Part shown: piece after piece, positions 1 through 8,931 of the stretch
How positions within the stretch are numbered: position 1 is the first letter of the stretch
Layout: each line of letters opens with the position of its first letter
Source: Prevotella sp.
GTDB taxonomy: Bacteria > Bacteroidota > Bacteroidia > Bacteroidales > Bacteroidaceae
Reading direction: 5' to 3'
DNA: 64,000 bases
Assembly (NCBI GenBank): GCA_021204905.1
Contig: JAJPYN010000008.1
Location: forward strand, 62,001-126,000
Position numbers and translations under genes: made by a program
Notes under the pieces: model-generated
Seen by the model: only the letters and a program-made list of their open reading frames with translations
What the model was told of the DNA's origin: nothing
Databases searched by the model: none

Positions 1-584
1 GTTGCACCGATGCTCTTCTGCCGTATCTCGCCGCGCGTGATGACAAACTGCTTTTCCCCGTTACTGCCATAGCGCAGCACGCCCACCTTCACCTTCGTGT
101 CCTTCGGTCCTTTAAGCCGCTTCATCGCCTCGTCGTTGGTTACTTCCTTGCCGACAAACGGTTTGCCGTCGATGGAGACGATTTTGTCGCCGGCAAGCAA
201 CCCCGCGCGCTCGGCCGGGCCGCCGGAGATGACGCTCTCCACGCGTATGGTGTCCTCGCGGATGGTGAACTCCACGCCGACGCCGGAGAACGAGCCGTGC
301 AGCAGTTCGTCTTCCGCTTCGGCCTTGTCGGCGGTGAAATAGACGGAGTGGGGGTCGAGCTCGGCAAGCACTTGCGGTATGGCGGCTTCGACGATGGAAT
401 CGATGTTGGTCGAGTCGACATATTGGTCCTCAATGATGTGCAGCAGGTTTGTAAGTTTATTACTTCCGCCTGTAATAATATTCAGTCTGCTGCCGCCGAA
501 ATGATTGGCATAGAACGCGCCGATGACGATGCCGAGCACTATGCAAAGTGCCATTATGAGCGGATAGAAACGATTGCTTTTCAT
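1..584 (-). CDS. S41-family C-terminal processing peptidase (partial, C-terminus outside window)
   Basis: The visible 194 residues start with MKSNRFYPLIMALC and continue into one hydrophobic segment (about residues 8-24), a signal anchor or signal peptide. An S41 N-terminal region follows (LDPHSVYF), then a PDZ domain (about residues 95-180, with GVGVEF, GGPAERAGL and GDKIVSIDG). This order is typical of the CtpA/Tsp proteases of Bacteroidota, which cut periplasmic proteins near their C-termini. The catalytic Ser/Lys part lies beyond the window edge, so activity cannot be judged. The start at 584 is the only ATG giving the hydrophobic N-terminus. The family assignment is firm; the substrate is unknown. 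Confidence 0.85.
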   Translation of the reverse strand, partial: MKSNRFYPLIMALCIVLGIVIGAFYANHFGGSRLNIITGGSNKLTNLLHIIEDQYVDSTNIDSIVEAAIPQVLAELDPHSVYFTADKAEAEDELLHGSFSGVGVEFTIREDTIRVESVISGGPAERAGLLAGDKIVSIDGKPFVGKEVTNDEAMKRLKGPKDTKVKVGVLRYGSNGEKQFVITRGEIRQKSIGA

Positions 585-686
585 TCTCTTTGTGCAATAA
601 ACTATTTTGTTGTTTGCCCTTAGTTTAAGTAATAACCCTGTTCGTTGTTTGTATATTTATGCAATAAAACCAAATCCGTCGATTGA

Positions 687-787
687 CCTTTTATGAAATA
701 GGTTCAAATTTGTCAATTGCCCCTTGCTTGAAACAAATTATATTTGTAACCAGCCCCTTGTTCGCAACAAACTTTACTTGTCACCGG
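687..787. repeat. Tandem repeat, three units of 33-34 bp, over the end of the dCMP deaminase gene
   Basis: Units lie at 687-719, 720-753 and 754-787. The last two both begin CCCCTTG, carry AACAAA in the middle and end TTGTAACCAG or TTGTCACCGG. The third unit contains the stop codon of the dCMP deaminase gene. The first unit is more diverged. It fills most of the intergenic gap between that gene and the S41 peptidase gene. Confidence 0.6.
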
Positions 788-1220
788 CCTCCGCCGGAAC
801 GCTTTTCAAAACGACCTCAATGCCGGCCTTGCGCAGCAGTTCGATGCCGTCGGAGAGGCGGTAGTTCTCGCCGTAGATGACGCGGCGGATGCCCGACTGG
901 ATGATGAGTTTCGCGCATTCGATGCAGGGCGAGGACGTTACGTAGAGCGTGGCTCCGTCGGAGTTGTTCGACGAGCGCGCCACCTTCGTTATCGCGTTGG
1001 CCTCGGCGTGGAGCACGTAGGGGAATGTTACGCCCGAGGCGTCTTCGCACACGTTCTCGAAGCCCGACGGCGTGCCGTTGTAACCGTCGCTGATGATCAT
1101 CTTGTCCTTGACGATGAGGCAGCCCACTTGCCGCCGTTTGCAGTAGCTGTTCTCGGCCCAGATGCGCGCCATCCTGAGGTAGCGCAGGTCAAGCTTGTTT
1201 TGTTTCTCGTTTGATTCCAT
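774..1220 (-). CDS. dCMP/cytidine deaminase (ComEB-type)
   Basis: A protein of 148 aa from the ATG at 1220. It has the zinc-dependent deaminase signature: HAE at residues 71-73 (zinc ligand H71, proton shuttle E73) and PCIEC at 98-102 (zinc ligands C99 and C102). The N-terminal block with CKRRQVGCLIV and DGYNGTPSGF is typical of deoxycytidylate deaminases, which turn dCMP into dUMP for thymidylate synthesis. A longer reading frame opens upstream, but its extra 33 residues are antisense to the M3 peptidase frame and unlike the family, so I use MESNEKQ. The start overlaps the end of the M3 peptidase gene by 32 bp, which suggests co-transcription. Confidence 0.9.
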   Translation of the reverse strand: MESNEKQNKLDLRYLRMARIWAENSYCKRRQVGCLIVKDKMIISDGYNGTPSGFENVCEDASGVTFPYVLHAEANAITKVARSSNNSDGATLYVTSSPCIECAKLIIQSGIRRVIYGENYRLSDGIELLRKAGIEVVLKSVPAEAGDK

Positions 1221-3285
1221 TGCGTTGTAATAATGCTTCGATGTCCGGCTCCGCACCCCTGAACTTCTTGTAAAGCGCCATCGGGTGCTCGGTGCCGCCC
1301 TTCGAGAGTATGCAGTCACGGAACCTTTGCGCCGTGGCGCGGTTGAAGATGCCTTCTTTCTTGAACACGGCGAAAGCGTCGGCGTCGAGCACTTCGGCCC
1401 ACTTATAACTGTAATATCCCGCCGCGTAACCGCCCGCCATGATGTGCGAAAATTGCGCCGTCATGCACGTCTCGGGCAACTGCTTGCCGAGGATGGCCTT
1501 CGCCCACGCTTGTTTCTCGAAAGCGATGATGTCGCCTTGAAATTCGCTCGTCTGCGTGTGGTAAGCCATATCGAGCAGGCCGAAGCTAATCTGCCTCAGA
1601 CACGCCGTGCCCACCATGAAGTTGCGGCTTTTGACAATGCGCCCGATTAGTTCGTCGGGCAGCGGCTCGCCTGTCTCGTAATGGACCGCGAAGGTGCGCA
1701 GGAACGCTTTTTCCACGGCGAAATTCTCCATGAATTGCGAGGGCAGCTCCACGAAATCCCACCACACGTTCGTGCCGGACAGCGAGGCGAAGCGCGTGTT
1801 GGCGAACATGCCGTGCAGGGCGTGGCCGAACTCGTGCAGGAAGGTCTCCACCTCGCCGAAGGTCAGCAGCGCGGGCTTCTCCGGCGTCGGCTTCGTAAAG
1901 TTCATCACCACCGACACGTGCGGACGGACATTGTTGCCTTTGCGGTCGATCCATTGCTCCTGAAATTCGGTCATCCACGCGCCGCCGCGTTTGCCCTTGC
2001 GCGGGAAGAAATCGGCGTAGAGCACGGCGAGAAAGCTGCCGTCGCTGTCGAACACCTCGTAGGCCTTCACGTCGGGGTGGTAAACCGGGATGGCGGCCTC
2101 TTTGAACGTGATGCCGTACAGCGTTTCTGCGAGGCTGAACACGCCGCTGACCACGTTTTCCAGTTTTAGGTAAGGGCGCAGCATCTCGGCATCGATGTTA
2201 TACCGCTCCATCCGTAGTTTGTGGCTGTAATAAGCTGAATCCCAGGGCATTAATTCGAAATCGCCGCCCTCCGTTTTCTTCGCCGTTGCTACTAATTCAG
2301 CCTGTTCCTTCTCCGCCGCGGGCTTGTAAGCGGCAAGCAGTTCGTCGAGCAGATGATAAACATTCTCGACGCTTGTGGCCATGCGGTGCTCGAGCACGAA
2401 ATCGGCGTAAGTGTTGTAGCCGAGCAGCTGCGCCGTCTCGCGCCGGAGGTTAATTAGCCGGCTGCAAATGGCGAGGTTGTTTTGCGCGTTGTCCTTGATG
2501 CATAGCGTGTTGTAAGCCATGTACATCTCTTTGCGCAGGGAGCGGTCGCGGCAGTAGGTCATGAACGGCGTGTACGACGGGGCGTCGAGCGTGAAGACGA
2601 ACCCCGAATTTTTGCCATGCTCTTCGGCTGCGGCGCGCGCGGCGTCGAGGGCTGTCTGCGGCATGCCTGCGAGCTGCTTTTCGTCGGTGATATAAAGCTC
2701 GTAGGCCTTGCGCTCTTTAAGCAAGTTTTGCGAGAATTGCAGCGAGAGCAGCGCCGCCTCTTCGGTCAGCTCGCGCAGGCGTTTCTTGCCGGCCTCATCG
2801 AGCAGCGCGCCGCTTCGCACAAACCCTTTGTAGGCGTTGTCGAGCAGCATGGCTTCTTCGGGCGACAGGGCGCGGTGATGGTCGTGGACGCGCTTGATTT
2901 TCGCGAACAGTTGCGGGTTGAGCGAGATGTCATTGGCGTGCTTGGTGAGCAGCGGGCTCATCTTCTGCGCGAGGGCCTCAAGTTTGTCGCAGGTCTCGCA
3001 CGAGAGCATGCACGACAGTACGGCCGAGACGCGGTCGAGCAGGTCGTAATAACTGTCGCCTTTCGTCGCGTCGTGGTAGATGAGCGTGTTGTCGAAGGTC
3101 GGCTCGGCGGGGTTGCTCACGATGAGCGCTATTTTCTCGTCGTCGCGGCGGATGCCTTCGATGATGGCCTCTTCGTAGTCGCCGAGGGCAATCTTGTCGA
3201 ACGGCACGACGCCGTGCGGGGTGTCATAATCGGCGAAGAACGGGTTTTGCCGCTGCTTTTCGCCTGTGTTTACGTCTTTTTCCAT
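1189..3285 (-). CDS. M3-family zinc metallopeptidase (peptidyl-dipeptidase Dcp / oligopeptidase type)
   Basis: A protein of 698 aa, the usual M3 length. The zinc motif HEFGH is at residues 484-488 within FLHEFGHALHG; the two His bind zinc and the Glu is catalytic, and a downstream Glu expected as third ligand lies in the VELPSQFMENF segment. No signal peptide is visible, so it is probably cytoplasmic and degrades oligopeptides. Promoter elements (TTTG at 3321-3324 and TACCTTCG at 3293-3300, minus strand, 20 bp apart) place the expected transcription start within a few bases of the ATG, so the mRNA may be leaderless. Dcp versus oligopeptidase A cannot be separated by eye. Confidence 0.92.
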   Translation of the reverse strand: MEKDVNTGEKQRQNPFFADYDTPHGVVPFDKIALGDYEEAIIEGIRRDDEKIALIVSNPAEPTFDNTLIYHDATKGDSYYDLLDRVSAVLSCMLSCETCDKLEALAQKMSPLLTKHANDISLNPQLFAKIKRVHDHHRALSPEEAMLLDNAYKGFVRSGALLDEAGKKRLRELTEEAALLSLQFSQNLLKERKAYELYITDEKQLAGMPQTALDAARAAAEEHGKNSGFVFTLDAPSYTPFMTYCRDRSLRKEMYMAYNTLCIKDNAQNNLAICSRLINLRRETAQLLGYNTYADFVLEHRMATSVENVYHLLDELLAAYKPAAEKEQAELVATAKKTEGGDFELMPWDSAYYSHKLRMERYNIDAEMLRPYLKLENVVSGVFSLAETLYGITFKEAAIPVYHPDVKAYEVFDSDGSFLAVLYADFFPRKGKRGGAWMTEFQEQWIDRKGNNVRPHVSVVMNFTKPTPEKPALLTFGEVETFLHEFGHALHGMFANTRFASLSGTNVWWDFVELPSQFMENFAVEKAFLRTFAVHYETGEPLPDELIGRIVKSRNFMVGTACLRQISFGLLDMAYHTQTSEFQGDIIAFEKQAWAKAILGKQLPETCMTAQFSHIMAGGYAAGYYSYKWAEVLDADAFAVFKKEGIFNRATAQRFRDCILSKGGTEHPMALYKKFRGAEPDIEALLQRNGIKRETKQA

Positions 3286-3292
3286 TTAGCCG

Positions 3293-3324
3293 CGAAGGTA
3301 GCACAAACTTCGTGTAAAGGCAAA
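3293..3324 (-). promoter_or_regulatory. Bacteroidota-type promoter of the M3 peptidase gene
   Basis: On minus: TTTG (3324-3321), 20 bp, TACCTTCG (3300-3293), one mismatch to TAnnTTTG. The ATG is at 3285, about 8 bp below the -7 box. Confidence 0.55.
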
Positions 3325-3426
3325 TAAACGGCGCGTTTTTGCATATTTTCGCGCTATGGCAAAGCTATTTAACAAGCTGAGAAAAACTGCATTAAGGCCA
3401 ACTTGAAAAACCGCTTTAAAGCAAAC

Positions 3427-3471
3427 TAAAAACCGCCCTTCAAAGTAGCTTGAACCCTCTTCGAAAGGCGG
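3427..3471 (-). terminator. Putative rho-independent terminator of tmRNA
   Basis: On minus, CCGCCTTTCGAA (3471-3460) pairs with TTTGAAGGGCGG (3444-3433) with one mismatch and a wobble, followed by TTTTTA. It begins about 10 nt after the tmRNA 3' end. The surrounding 3370-3470 also shows weak 25 bp periodicity. Confidence 0.55.
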
Positions 3472-3481
3472 CAGTTGCAAG

Positions 3482-3876
3482 TGGAGCTGGCGGGAGTCGA
3501 ACCCGCGTCCAAACAGAGGAGCCATACGCTTTCTACACGCTTATTTCAGCCTTCATTTTCGTGGCGCGACAAGACCTGAACCACCAATCGCGCCCTTAGC
3601 CTCTAAGAATTTCGCCGCGCAATCGAGGCCTTGCGCAACTATTTCCGATTGTCCTGCACCGCCTTGTCGAAGTATTTCGGAAAAAGAACCTCCGGGCGAT
3701 GTCCCGTTCCAATGCCTTGCAAAGGAATTAAGCTTTATCTACTCGTCTTCGATTAAGCTGCGAGAGCGTAATTATTTTCGCCAATTAATTGCTTGATGTC
3801 CGGGATTAAGGAGCCGGGCAACGGCGCTCCGCGTGCTTACATACCATTCCTTCTGCTGTCAAATCCGGTCAACCCC
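3482..3876 (-). ncRNA. ssrA: tmRNA (SsrA)
   Basis: The 3' end on minus reads as a tRNA-like T-arm (GGTTCGACTCC) and an acceptor arm CAGCTCC-A, which pairs with GGGGTTG at the 5' end (3876-3870) through seven base pairs including wobbles. The tag frame is at 3782-3753: GGC GAA AAT AAT TAC GCT CTC GCA GCT TAA, giving GENNYALAA-stop. The RNA frees stalled ribosomes and tags the nascent protein for proteolysis. CCA is not encoded. A -7 box TACCTTTG lies at 3910-3903, some 27 bp above the mature 5' end, consistent with 5' processing. Confidence 0.96.
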
Positions 3877-3902
3877 AAACTTGTCCGCGGCGGAATTTGC
3901 GG

Positions 3903-3910
3903 CAAAGGTA
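3903..3910 (-). promoter_or_regulatory. -7 box for tmRNA
   Basis: TACCTTTG on minus (CAAAGGTA on plus). No convincing TTTG at the expected upstream distance. Confidence 0.45.
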
Positions 3911-3954
3911 ACCACTTTTCGGCGAACACGCGCTTATCGTTGCCGGAAAAAATG

Positions 3955-3962
3955 TACCTTTG
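3955..3962 (+). promoter_or_regulatory. -7 box upstream of the polysaccharide export gene
   Basis: TACCTTTG about 82 bp before the ATG at 4044. It would drive the plus-strand capsule operon and leave a leader of roughly 75 nt. The -33 element is not clear. Confidence 0.45.
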
Positions 3963-4043
3963 CAATATTAATGCCGCACGAAACGTTATCATTACGGCTG
4001 CGTTTGCGGCAAAGAAAGGAAGAATAAAACATTTAAACCGAAT

Positions 4044-6572
4044 ATGAGGAAATTCCTATTATCATTGCTGTTCGTGATGGTTGCCTCCGTTGCGGCAATG
4101 GCGCAATCGAACATGACCGACGCGCAAATCATCTCGTTCGTGCAACAGGAGCTGCGCGCGGGCACGACGCAGGAGCAAATCGTGGTGAAACTGATGCAAC
4201 TCGGCGTGCCGATGGAGCAATTGCAAGAGTTGAAGAAGAAATACAAGGACTTCGGCGGCAGCGTCCTGTCTGAAAGCGGCGCAAGCGGCACGGGGCTCGG
4301 CTCGTCGCGCATGCGCAGTCAAGGCGATATGCTCGGCTCTCAATCGATACCGAAAGTGCTGCCCAACGGCGTGGTGGTCGGCGGACAAGGAACAAGCTTG
4401 GGCGCGAGCGGTTTGACCGGCAGCAGTTTAACCGGCACGACCGGCATGTACGGGCAATATTCGACGCTGGAAGATTCGCTTGCCATGCGCCGTTACATGC
4501 TCAGCGTCCTGTCGCAAGGGGGCAAGAAAGTGTTCGGCCGCGACATCTTCAACAACAGCTTCCTTTCGTTCGAACCCAACGTGAACATTGCCACCCCCGA
4601 CGATTATATCCTCGGCCCGGGCGACGCTGTCTACATTGACATCTACGGCGCCTCGCAGCGCACCATCGAAGAAACGGTCAGCCCCGACGGCGATGTCAAT
4701 ATCGAGGGCTTCGGACCTGTCCATGTCAGCGGCATGACCGTGGCAAAGGCGGCGCAGCGCGTCAGGTCGGCACTAAGCAGTTATTACGCCGACAGCCAGA
4801 TACGCCTCACGCTGGGCGAGACGCGCTCGATTATCGTCAACGTTATGGGCGAAGTTCTTCTGCCGGGCACATACACGCTCAGCCCGTTCTCCACAGTCTT
4901 CCAAGCCCTTTACATGGCCGGCGGCGTGAACGACATCGGCACCCTGCGCGACATCAAGGTTTACCGCAACAACAAGCTTGTTACGTCGGTCGACATTTAC
5001 GATTACATCCTCAACGGCAAGCTCTCCGGCAACATCCGTCTTGCCGACAACGACGTGATTGTCGTAGGGCCTTACGATTGCCTTGTTAACATTTCGGGTA
5101 AGGTGAAGCGGCCGATGTACTACGAGATGCGCAGTGACGAGTCGCTCGCCACGCTGATGAAATATGCGGGCGGGTTCACCGGCGACGCTTACACCGGCTC
5201 CGTGCGCGTGATGCGGAAGTCGGGCAACGCCTATTCGGTGTGGAACGTCGCGGAGTTCGACATGAGCTCGTTCCGCCTGTGCGACGAGGACTCGGTGAGC
5301 ATCGATTCGGTGTTGCCGAGGTATGAAAACATGGTCGAACTCAAAGGTGCGGCGAAGCGTCCGGGCAAGTACCAGCTCGGCGGCAGCATCACCACCGTGC
5401 GCGACCTGCTTAACGCTTCCGACGGGCTGAAAGAAGAAGCTTTCGCCGACCATGTCGTGCTGCACAGGCGTAAGGCCGACCGCTCGCTCGAGGTGCTGTC
5501 GTTTAACCTTAATGCCGTGCTGGACGGTCTCGACCCCGACGTTACGCTGCAAAACGAGGATGTGCTGTTCATCCCCTCGAAAGAGGAGCATAACGCCGAC
5601 CTGTCGCTCGCCATCTACGGCGAGGTTTACTACCCCGGCAAGTACCAATATGCCGAAGGGATGACCGTCGAGGACTTCATCTTGCAGGCCGGCGGGTTGA
5701 AGGACGGCGCGATGACGCAGAAGGTGATTGTCAGCCGGCGCGTAAGCACGCTCGACGGGGCTTCTGACGACGGTCGCGGCACGCGCGCGCAGACGTTTGA
5801 AATAACGCTCAAAGACGGGTTCGCGCTCGACGGCAACGAGGGGTTCCGCCTCGAACCGTTCGATGAGGTTTATGTCAGCAAACTGCCGGGTTACGGCGAG
5901 CAGATCACGATGATTGTCGACGGCGAGGTAACCATGCGCGGCACGCACGTCCTCGGCACGAACAACGCGCGGCTGAGTGATGTCGTGGCGCAGGCCGGCG
6001 GACTGACGAAAGACGCGTGGGCGAAAGGGGCGCACATCATCCGCAAGATGGACATCGACGAGCGGCGCCATCGCGAAGACCTTATGCGTCTCGGGCCGAA
6101 GGACAACAATGAGGTATTTTTGCAAAACCATGTCGACTCGCTCATCTGGGACGAATTCATTAACGCGAACACCTACGTCGTGGGCATCTACCTCGACAAG
6201 GCGCTGGCCGACCCGGGCGGCATGTACGACATCACCCTCCGCGACGGCGACATCCTCGTTGTGCCGCAATACGACTCGACAGTGAAGATTTCCGGCGAGG
6301 TGAACTATCCTTGCAGCGCGACATTCCTCAGCGGCAAGTCGGCGAAACATTACATCAAAGCGGCCGGCGGATATTCGAGCAATGCTTGGCGCAACCACGC
6401 GTATGTGCTCTACGCCAACGGCACGGTGGAGCGCGGCGGCGATGTCGAACCGGGCTGCGAGGTGATTGTGCCCGTCCGTCCGGCGAAACCAATCTCGAAC
6501 ATCGCAACATGGCTCTCCGGCATCTCGTCATTGGGTACTGTTGCCGCCCTCATCATCACCGCGCTGAACTGA
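4044..6572 (+). CDS. Polysaccharide export protein with multiple SLBB domains (Wza-like)
   Basis: A protein of 842 aa with a cleavable signal peptide (MRKFLLSLLFVMVASVAAMA, cut near residue 20) but no lipobox Cys. The poly-export domain is recognisable at about residues 185-270 (DDYILGPGDAVYIDIYG; SPDGDVNIEGFG). It is followed by five or six SLBB units (for example GEVLLPGTY, GKVKRPMYY, GAAKRPGKY, GEVYYPGKY, GEVTMRGTH, GEVNYPCSA). A C-terminal hydrophobic stretch (WLSGISSLGTVAALIITAL) probably sits in the outer membrane. It would form the outer-membrane exit for the polysaccharide made by the genes that follow. Much longer than E. coli Wza, as is usual for Bacteroidota members. Confidence 0.9.
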   Translation: MRKFLLSLLFVMVASVAAMAQSNMTDAQIISFVQQELRAGTTQEQIVVKLMQLGVPMEQLQELKKKYKDFGGSVLSESGASGTGLGSSRMRSQGDMLGSQSIPKVLPNGVVVGGQGTSLGASGLTGSSLTGTTGMYGQYSTLEDSLAMRRYMLSVLSQGGKKVFGRDIFNNSFLSFEPNVNIATPDDYILGPGDAVYIDIYGASQRTIEETVSPDGDVNIEGFGPVHVSGMTVAKAAQRVRSALSSYYADSQIRLTLGETRSIIVNVMGEVLLPGTYTLSPFSTVFQALYMAGGVNDIGTLRDIKVYRNNKLVTSVDIYDYILNGKLSGNIRLADNDVIVVGPYDCLVNISGKVKRPMYYEMRSDESLATLMKYAGGFTGDAYTGSVRVMRKSGNAYSVWNVAEFDMSSFRLCDEDSVSIDSVLPRYENMVELKGAAKRPGKYQLGGSITTVRDLLNASDGLKEEAFADHVVLHRRKADRSLEVLSFNLNAVLDGLDPDVTLQNEDVLFIPSKEEHNADLSLAIYGEVYYPGKYQYAEGMTVEDFILQAGGLKDGAMTQKVIVSRRVSTLDGASDDGRGTRAQTFEITLKDGFALDGNEGFRLEPFDEVYVSKLPGYGEQITMIVDGEVTMRGTHVLGTNNARLSDVVAQAGGLTKDAWAKGAHIIRKMDIDERRHREDLMRLGPKDNNEVFLQNHVDSLIWDEFINANTYVVGIYLDKALADPGGMYDITLRDGDILVVPQYDSTVKISGEVNYPCSATFLSGKSAKHYIKAAGGYSSNAWRNHAYVLYANGTVERGGDVEPGCEVIVPVRPAKPISNIATWLSGISSLGTVAALIITALN

Positions 6573-6616
6573 TTTAGCTTTCGGCGCAACACGTTTTTTA
6601 AATCGAAAGAAGGAAG

Positions 6617-7717
6617 ATGGAAAATAGCAATAAGGACGTTGTCGACGTCGGCAAAATTTTCAAACTGCTGTGGAGCAAGAAACGCCTGTTCATCAAGGTG
6701 TGGGTTATCACGTTTGCCTTGTCGTGCCTGTGGATACTGCCCAAGCCGCGCTATTACAGCGCCGACGTAACGCTCGCGCCGGAGAAGACCGACGAGGACA
6801 TCGCGGGCGGGCTCAGTTCGCTGGCGAGCAGCTTCGGGTTGTCGATAGGCACCAGCACCGACGCCATTTACCCCATGCTCTACCCCGACCTCATCGCCTC
6901 GCACGACTTCATCATCGGCCTGTTCGACATCCCCGTGCGCTCGCTCGACGGCGAGATCAACTGCGACCTTTACACCTACATGGACAAGCACCAGAAGACG
7001 GCGTTCTACGAGGTGCCGTTCATCCGGCTCGGGCGCTGGATGAGAAACACTTTCGGCGAGAAGGAGCCCGACGTGAAGGCCTTTGCGAAAGGGGGCAAGG
7101 TCAACGGCGTCAACCCGTCGTTCATGTCGCGGCGGCAGAAGGGCATCGTCGAGAAACTCGGCAAGCTCATCACGTGCGACGTCGACAAGAAGACGGAGGT
7201 GTTCACCGTCAGCGTGCTGGCGCAGGACAAGCTTATCGCCACGACCTTGGCCGACTCCGTGGTGGCGCGTCTGCAGCGGTTCATCACCGACTACCGCACG
7301 AGTAAGGCCCGGCTCGATTTCATCCACTACGAAGAGCTGTGTGACGAGGCTAAGAAGAACTACGAAGAGGCACGGCTGAACTATGCGCGCTTCTCCGATG
7401 CCTACACCGATTTGTACTTGCCGAGCTATAAGACGAAGCTCACTGCATTAGAAAATGAGATGCAGCTAAGTTACACGACGTACACCACGCTCGTGGCGCA
7501 GAGGGAGATGGCACAGGCGAAAGTGCAGGAGCGCACGCCGGCATTCACCACGATGCAATCGGCCACGGTGCCGCAGAAACCCGCCGAACCGAAGCGCATG
7601 CTGTTCTGCATCGGCATGCTGTTCCTCGTAACGTTCGTTACCGTTGTGTGCCTTCTTTTTAAAAACAAGGAGGCGCTCGCGAAAGAGGACAGTGCAACAG
7701 CCGGAGAAGAGGAGTAA
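6617..7717 (+). CDS. Wzz-type chain-length determinant / polysaccharide co-polymerase
   Basis: A protein of 366 aa with one transmembrane helix near residues 27-43, a long periplasmic part (coiled coil around residues 240-300) and a second helix near 328-350 preceded by the Pro-rich segment VPQKPAEPKR. This is the Wzz/PCP topology. No tyrosine-kinase domain is attached, so it is not a PCP-2a BY-kinase fusion. It begins 44 bp after the SLBB gene and would control chain length together with the polymerase that follows. Confidence 0.85.
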   Translation: MENSNKDVVDVGKIFKLLWSKKRLFIKVWVITFALSCLWILPKPRYYSADVTLAPEKTDEDIAGGLSSLASSFGLSIGTSTDAIYPMLYPDLIASHDFIIGLFDIPVRSLDGEINCDLYTYMDKHQKTAFYEVPFIRLGRWMRNTFGEKEPDVKAFAKGGKVNGVNPSFMSRRQKGIVEKLGKLITCDVDKKTEVFTVSVLAQDKLIATTLADSVVARLQRFITDYRTSKARLDFIHYEELCDEAKKNYEEARLNYARFSDAYTDLYLPSYKTKLTALENEMQLSYTTYTTLVAQREMAQAKVQERTPAFTTMQSATVPQKPAEPKRMLFCIGMLFLVTFVTVVCLLFKNKEALAKEDSATAGEEE

Positions 7718-7731
7718 CAACGTTGGGAGAG

Positions 7732-8931
7732 ATGAAACTCCTGCTCCGATACGCCACCCTTTCCACCGCCTACTACGTCTGCTGCTTGCTCGCGCTGACG
7801 CTCTACACCTACCTCAGCATGCGCGGCATGGAGCACGAAGTGGACCCTATACGCGGCACGCGAACGCTGTCGGCACTGTGCCTGCTCGTGTGCATGGGGT
7901 CGGCGGCGAAGCTGTATTGGGTGCCGGGATATAAGTTCTACCGCCCGCCGAACATCATCATTTTCTACATCCTCTACCTCGTCTGGGTTATGGCGCCGAC
8001 GCTGTTGCATGATATCGAAGGCGACACGCTGTCCGACACGGTTTTTGTCCTCATCGGTATGGTGATGCCTGTCTGCACGGTGCTCATCACTTACAACTAC
8101 ATCATGAACCACGGCGAGAACCGCTGGCTGCGATGGTTCTTCTGCGGCATGTTCATCGTTTACACCATCGGCTTTTTCCACATCCTGACCGACCTTAAAT
8201 CCATCGGCTACGTGATACAGATGATTGTGTCGTACTTCACCCTGTACACCCTGCCGCTGATAATGCTCACCTCGGGCAAGAAGACGCGCATCCTCTTCAT
8301 CATCCTCACCGTCATCGTGCTCACCGTGTCGGTGAAGCGCGGGGGCCTCGTGGCGATGGCGCTGGGCTTGGCGGCGTTTGGCGCGACCTACCTTTTCTCT
8401 ACGCGGCGCGTAAAGGCCGGGGCGGTCGTCGGCAGCGTGATTGCCTTCGCACTATTTGCAGTGCTGTTCGTGTTCCTCGGCACGTTGCAGGAGAGCAATG
8501 TCGTGCAGCGCTTTCAGGATGTTGAAAACGACGAGGGCAGCGGGCGTAAGACTGTGTGGACAAGGACGGCGCAGATGATTGCGCACTCCGACGCCGTGTC
8601 GCTGGTGGTCGGCCACGGTTACGACAAGGTGCAGCAAGACTCGCCGCTCGGGCTGTCGGCGCACAACGATTTCCTTGAAGTGGCATACGACTACGGGCTC
8701 GTCGGCCTCGCGCTCTACCTCTGCGCGGGCATCCTGCTGTTGCGGTTGGTATGGCTCGCCATCGTCAGAAAGAGCCCCGACGCGCCGGCCTTGGCAATGT
8801 TTTTCACCGTCTATTTCTCGCTGTCGATGATCTCGCATATCATAATCTACCCGTGGGCAAACGTGATATTGCTCACCGTCAGCTACATCTGCGCAAGGGA
8901 AAAGCTCGCATGCAAGGAACAAACAGAATAG
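7732..8931 (+). CDS. O-antigen/EPS polymerase-like membrane protein (Wzy/ligase family)
   Basis: About 400 aa with ten or more predicted membrane helices and one larger loop before the last helices (GHGYDKVQQDSPLGLSAHNDFLEVAYDYGLVG). The HNDFLE..DYG motif is typical of Wzy/WaaL family members. It is expected to polymerise repeat units on the periplasmic side. I chose the ATG at 7732; a TTG at 7723 in the same frame is a possible start, with a purine-rich GAGGAG 9 bp upstream of it. The end overlaps the flippase gene by 22 bp. Confidence 0.82.
   Translation: MKLLLRYATLSTAYYVCCLLALTLYTYLSMRGMEHEVDPIRGTRTLSALCLLVCMGSAAKLYWVPGYKFYRPPNIIIFYILYLVWVMAPTLLHDIEGDTLSDTVFVLIGMVMPVCTVLITYNYIMNHGENRWLRWFFCGMFIVYTIGFFHILTDLKSIGYVIQMIVSYFTLYTLPLIMLTSGKKTRILFIILTVIVLTVSVKRGGLVAMALGLAAFGATYLFSTRRVKAGAVVGSVIAFALFAVLFVFLGTLQESNVVQRFQDVENDEGSGRKTVWTRTAQMIAHSDAVSLVVGHGYDKVQQDSPLGLSAHNDFLEVAYDYGLVGLALYLCAGILLLRLVWLAIVRKSPDAPALAMFFTVYFSLSMISHIIIYPWANVILLTVSYICAREKLACKEQTE

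Noticed and set aside
2617..3327. Open frame of 236 codons on plus inside the M3 peptidase gene
   Set aside because: Antisense to a complete, motif-bearing gene and low in sequence complexity.
3793..4047. Short plus-strand frames between tmRNA and the SLBB gene
   Set aside because: They overlap the tmRNA and its promoter; no family similarity seen.
4773..6398. Open frame of 541 codons on minus, antisense to the SLBB export gene
   Set aside because: It is an antisense frame produced by the biased third codon positions of the real gene; its sequence is rich in His/Val/Arg and has no recognisable domain.
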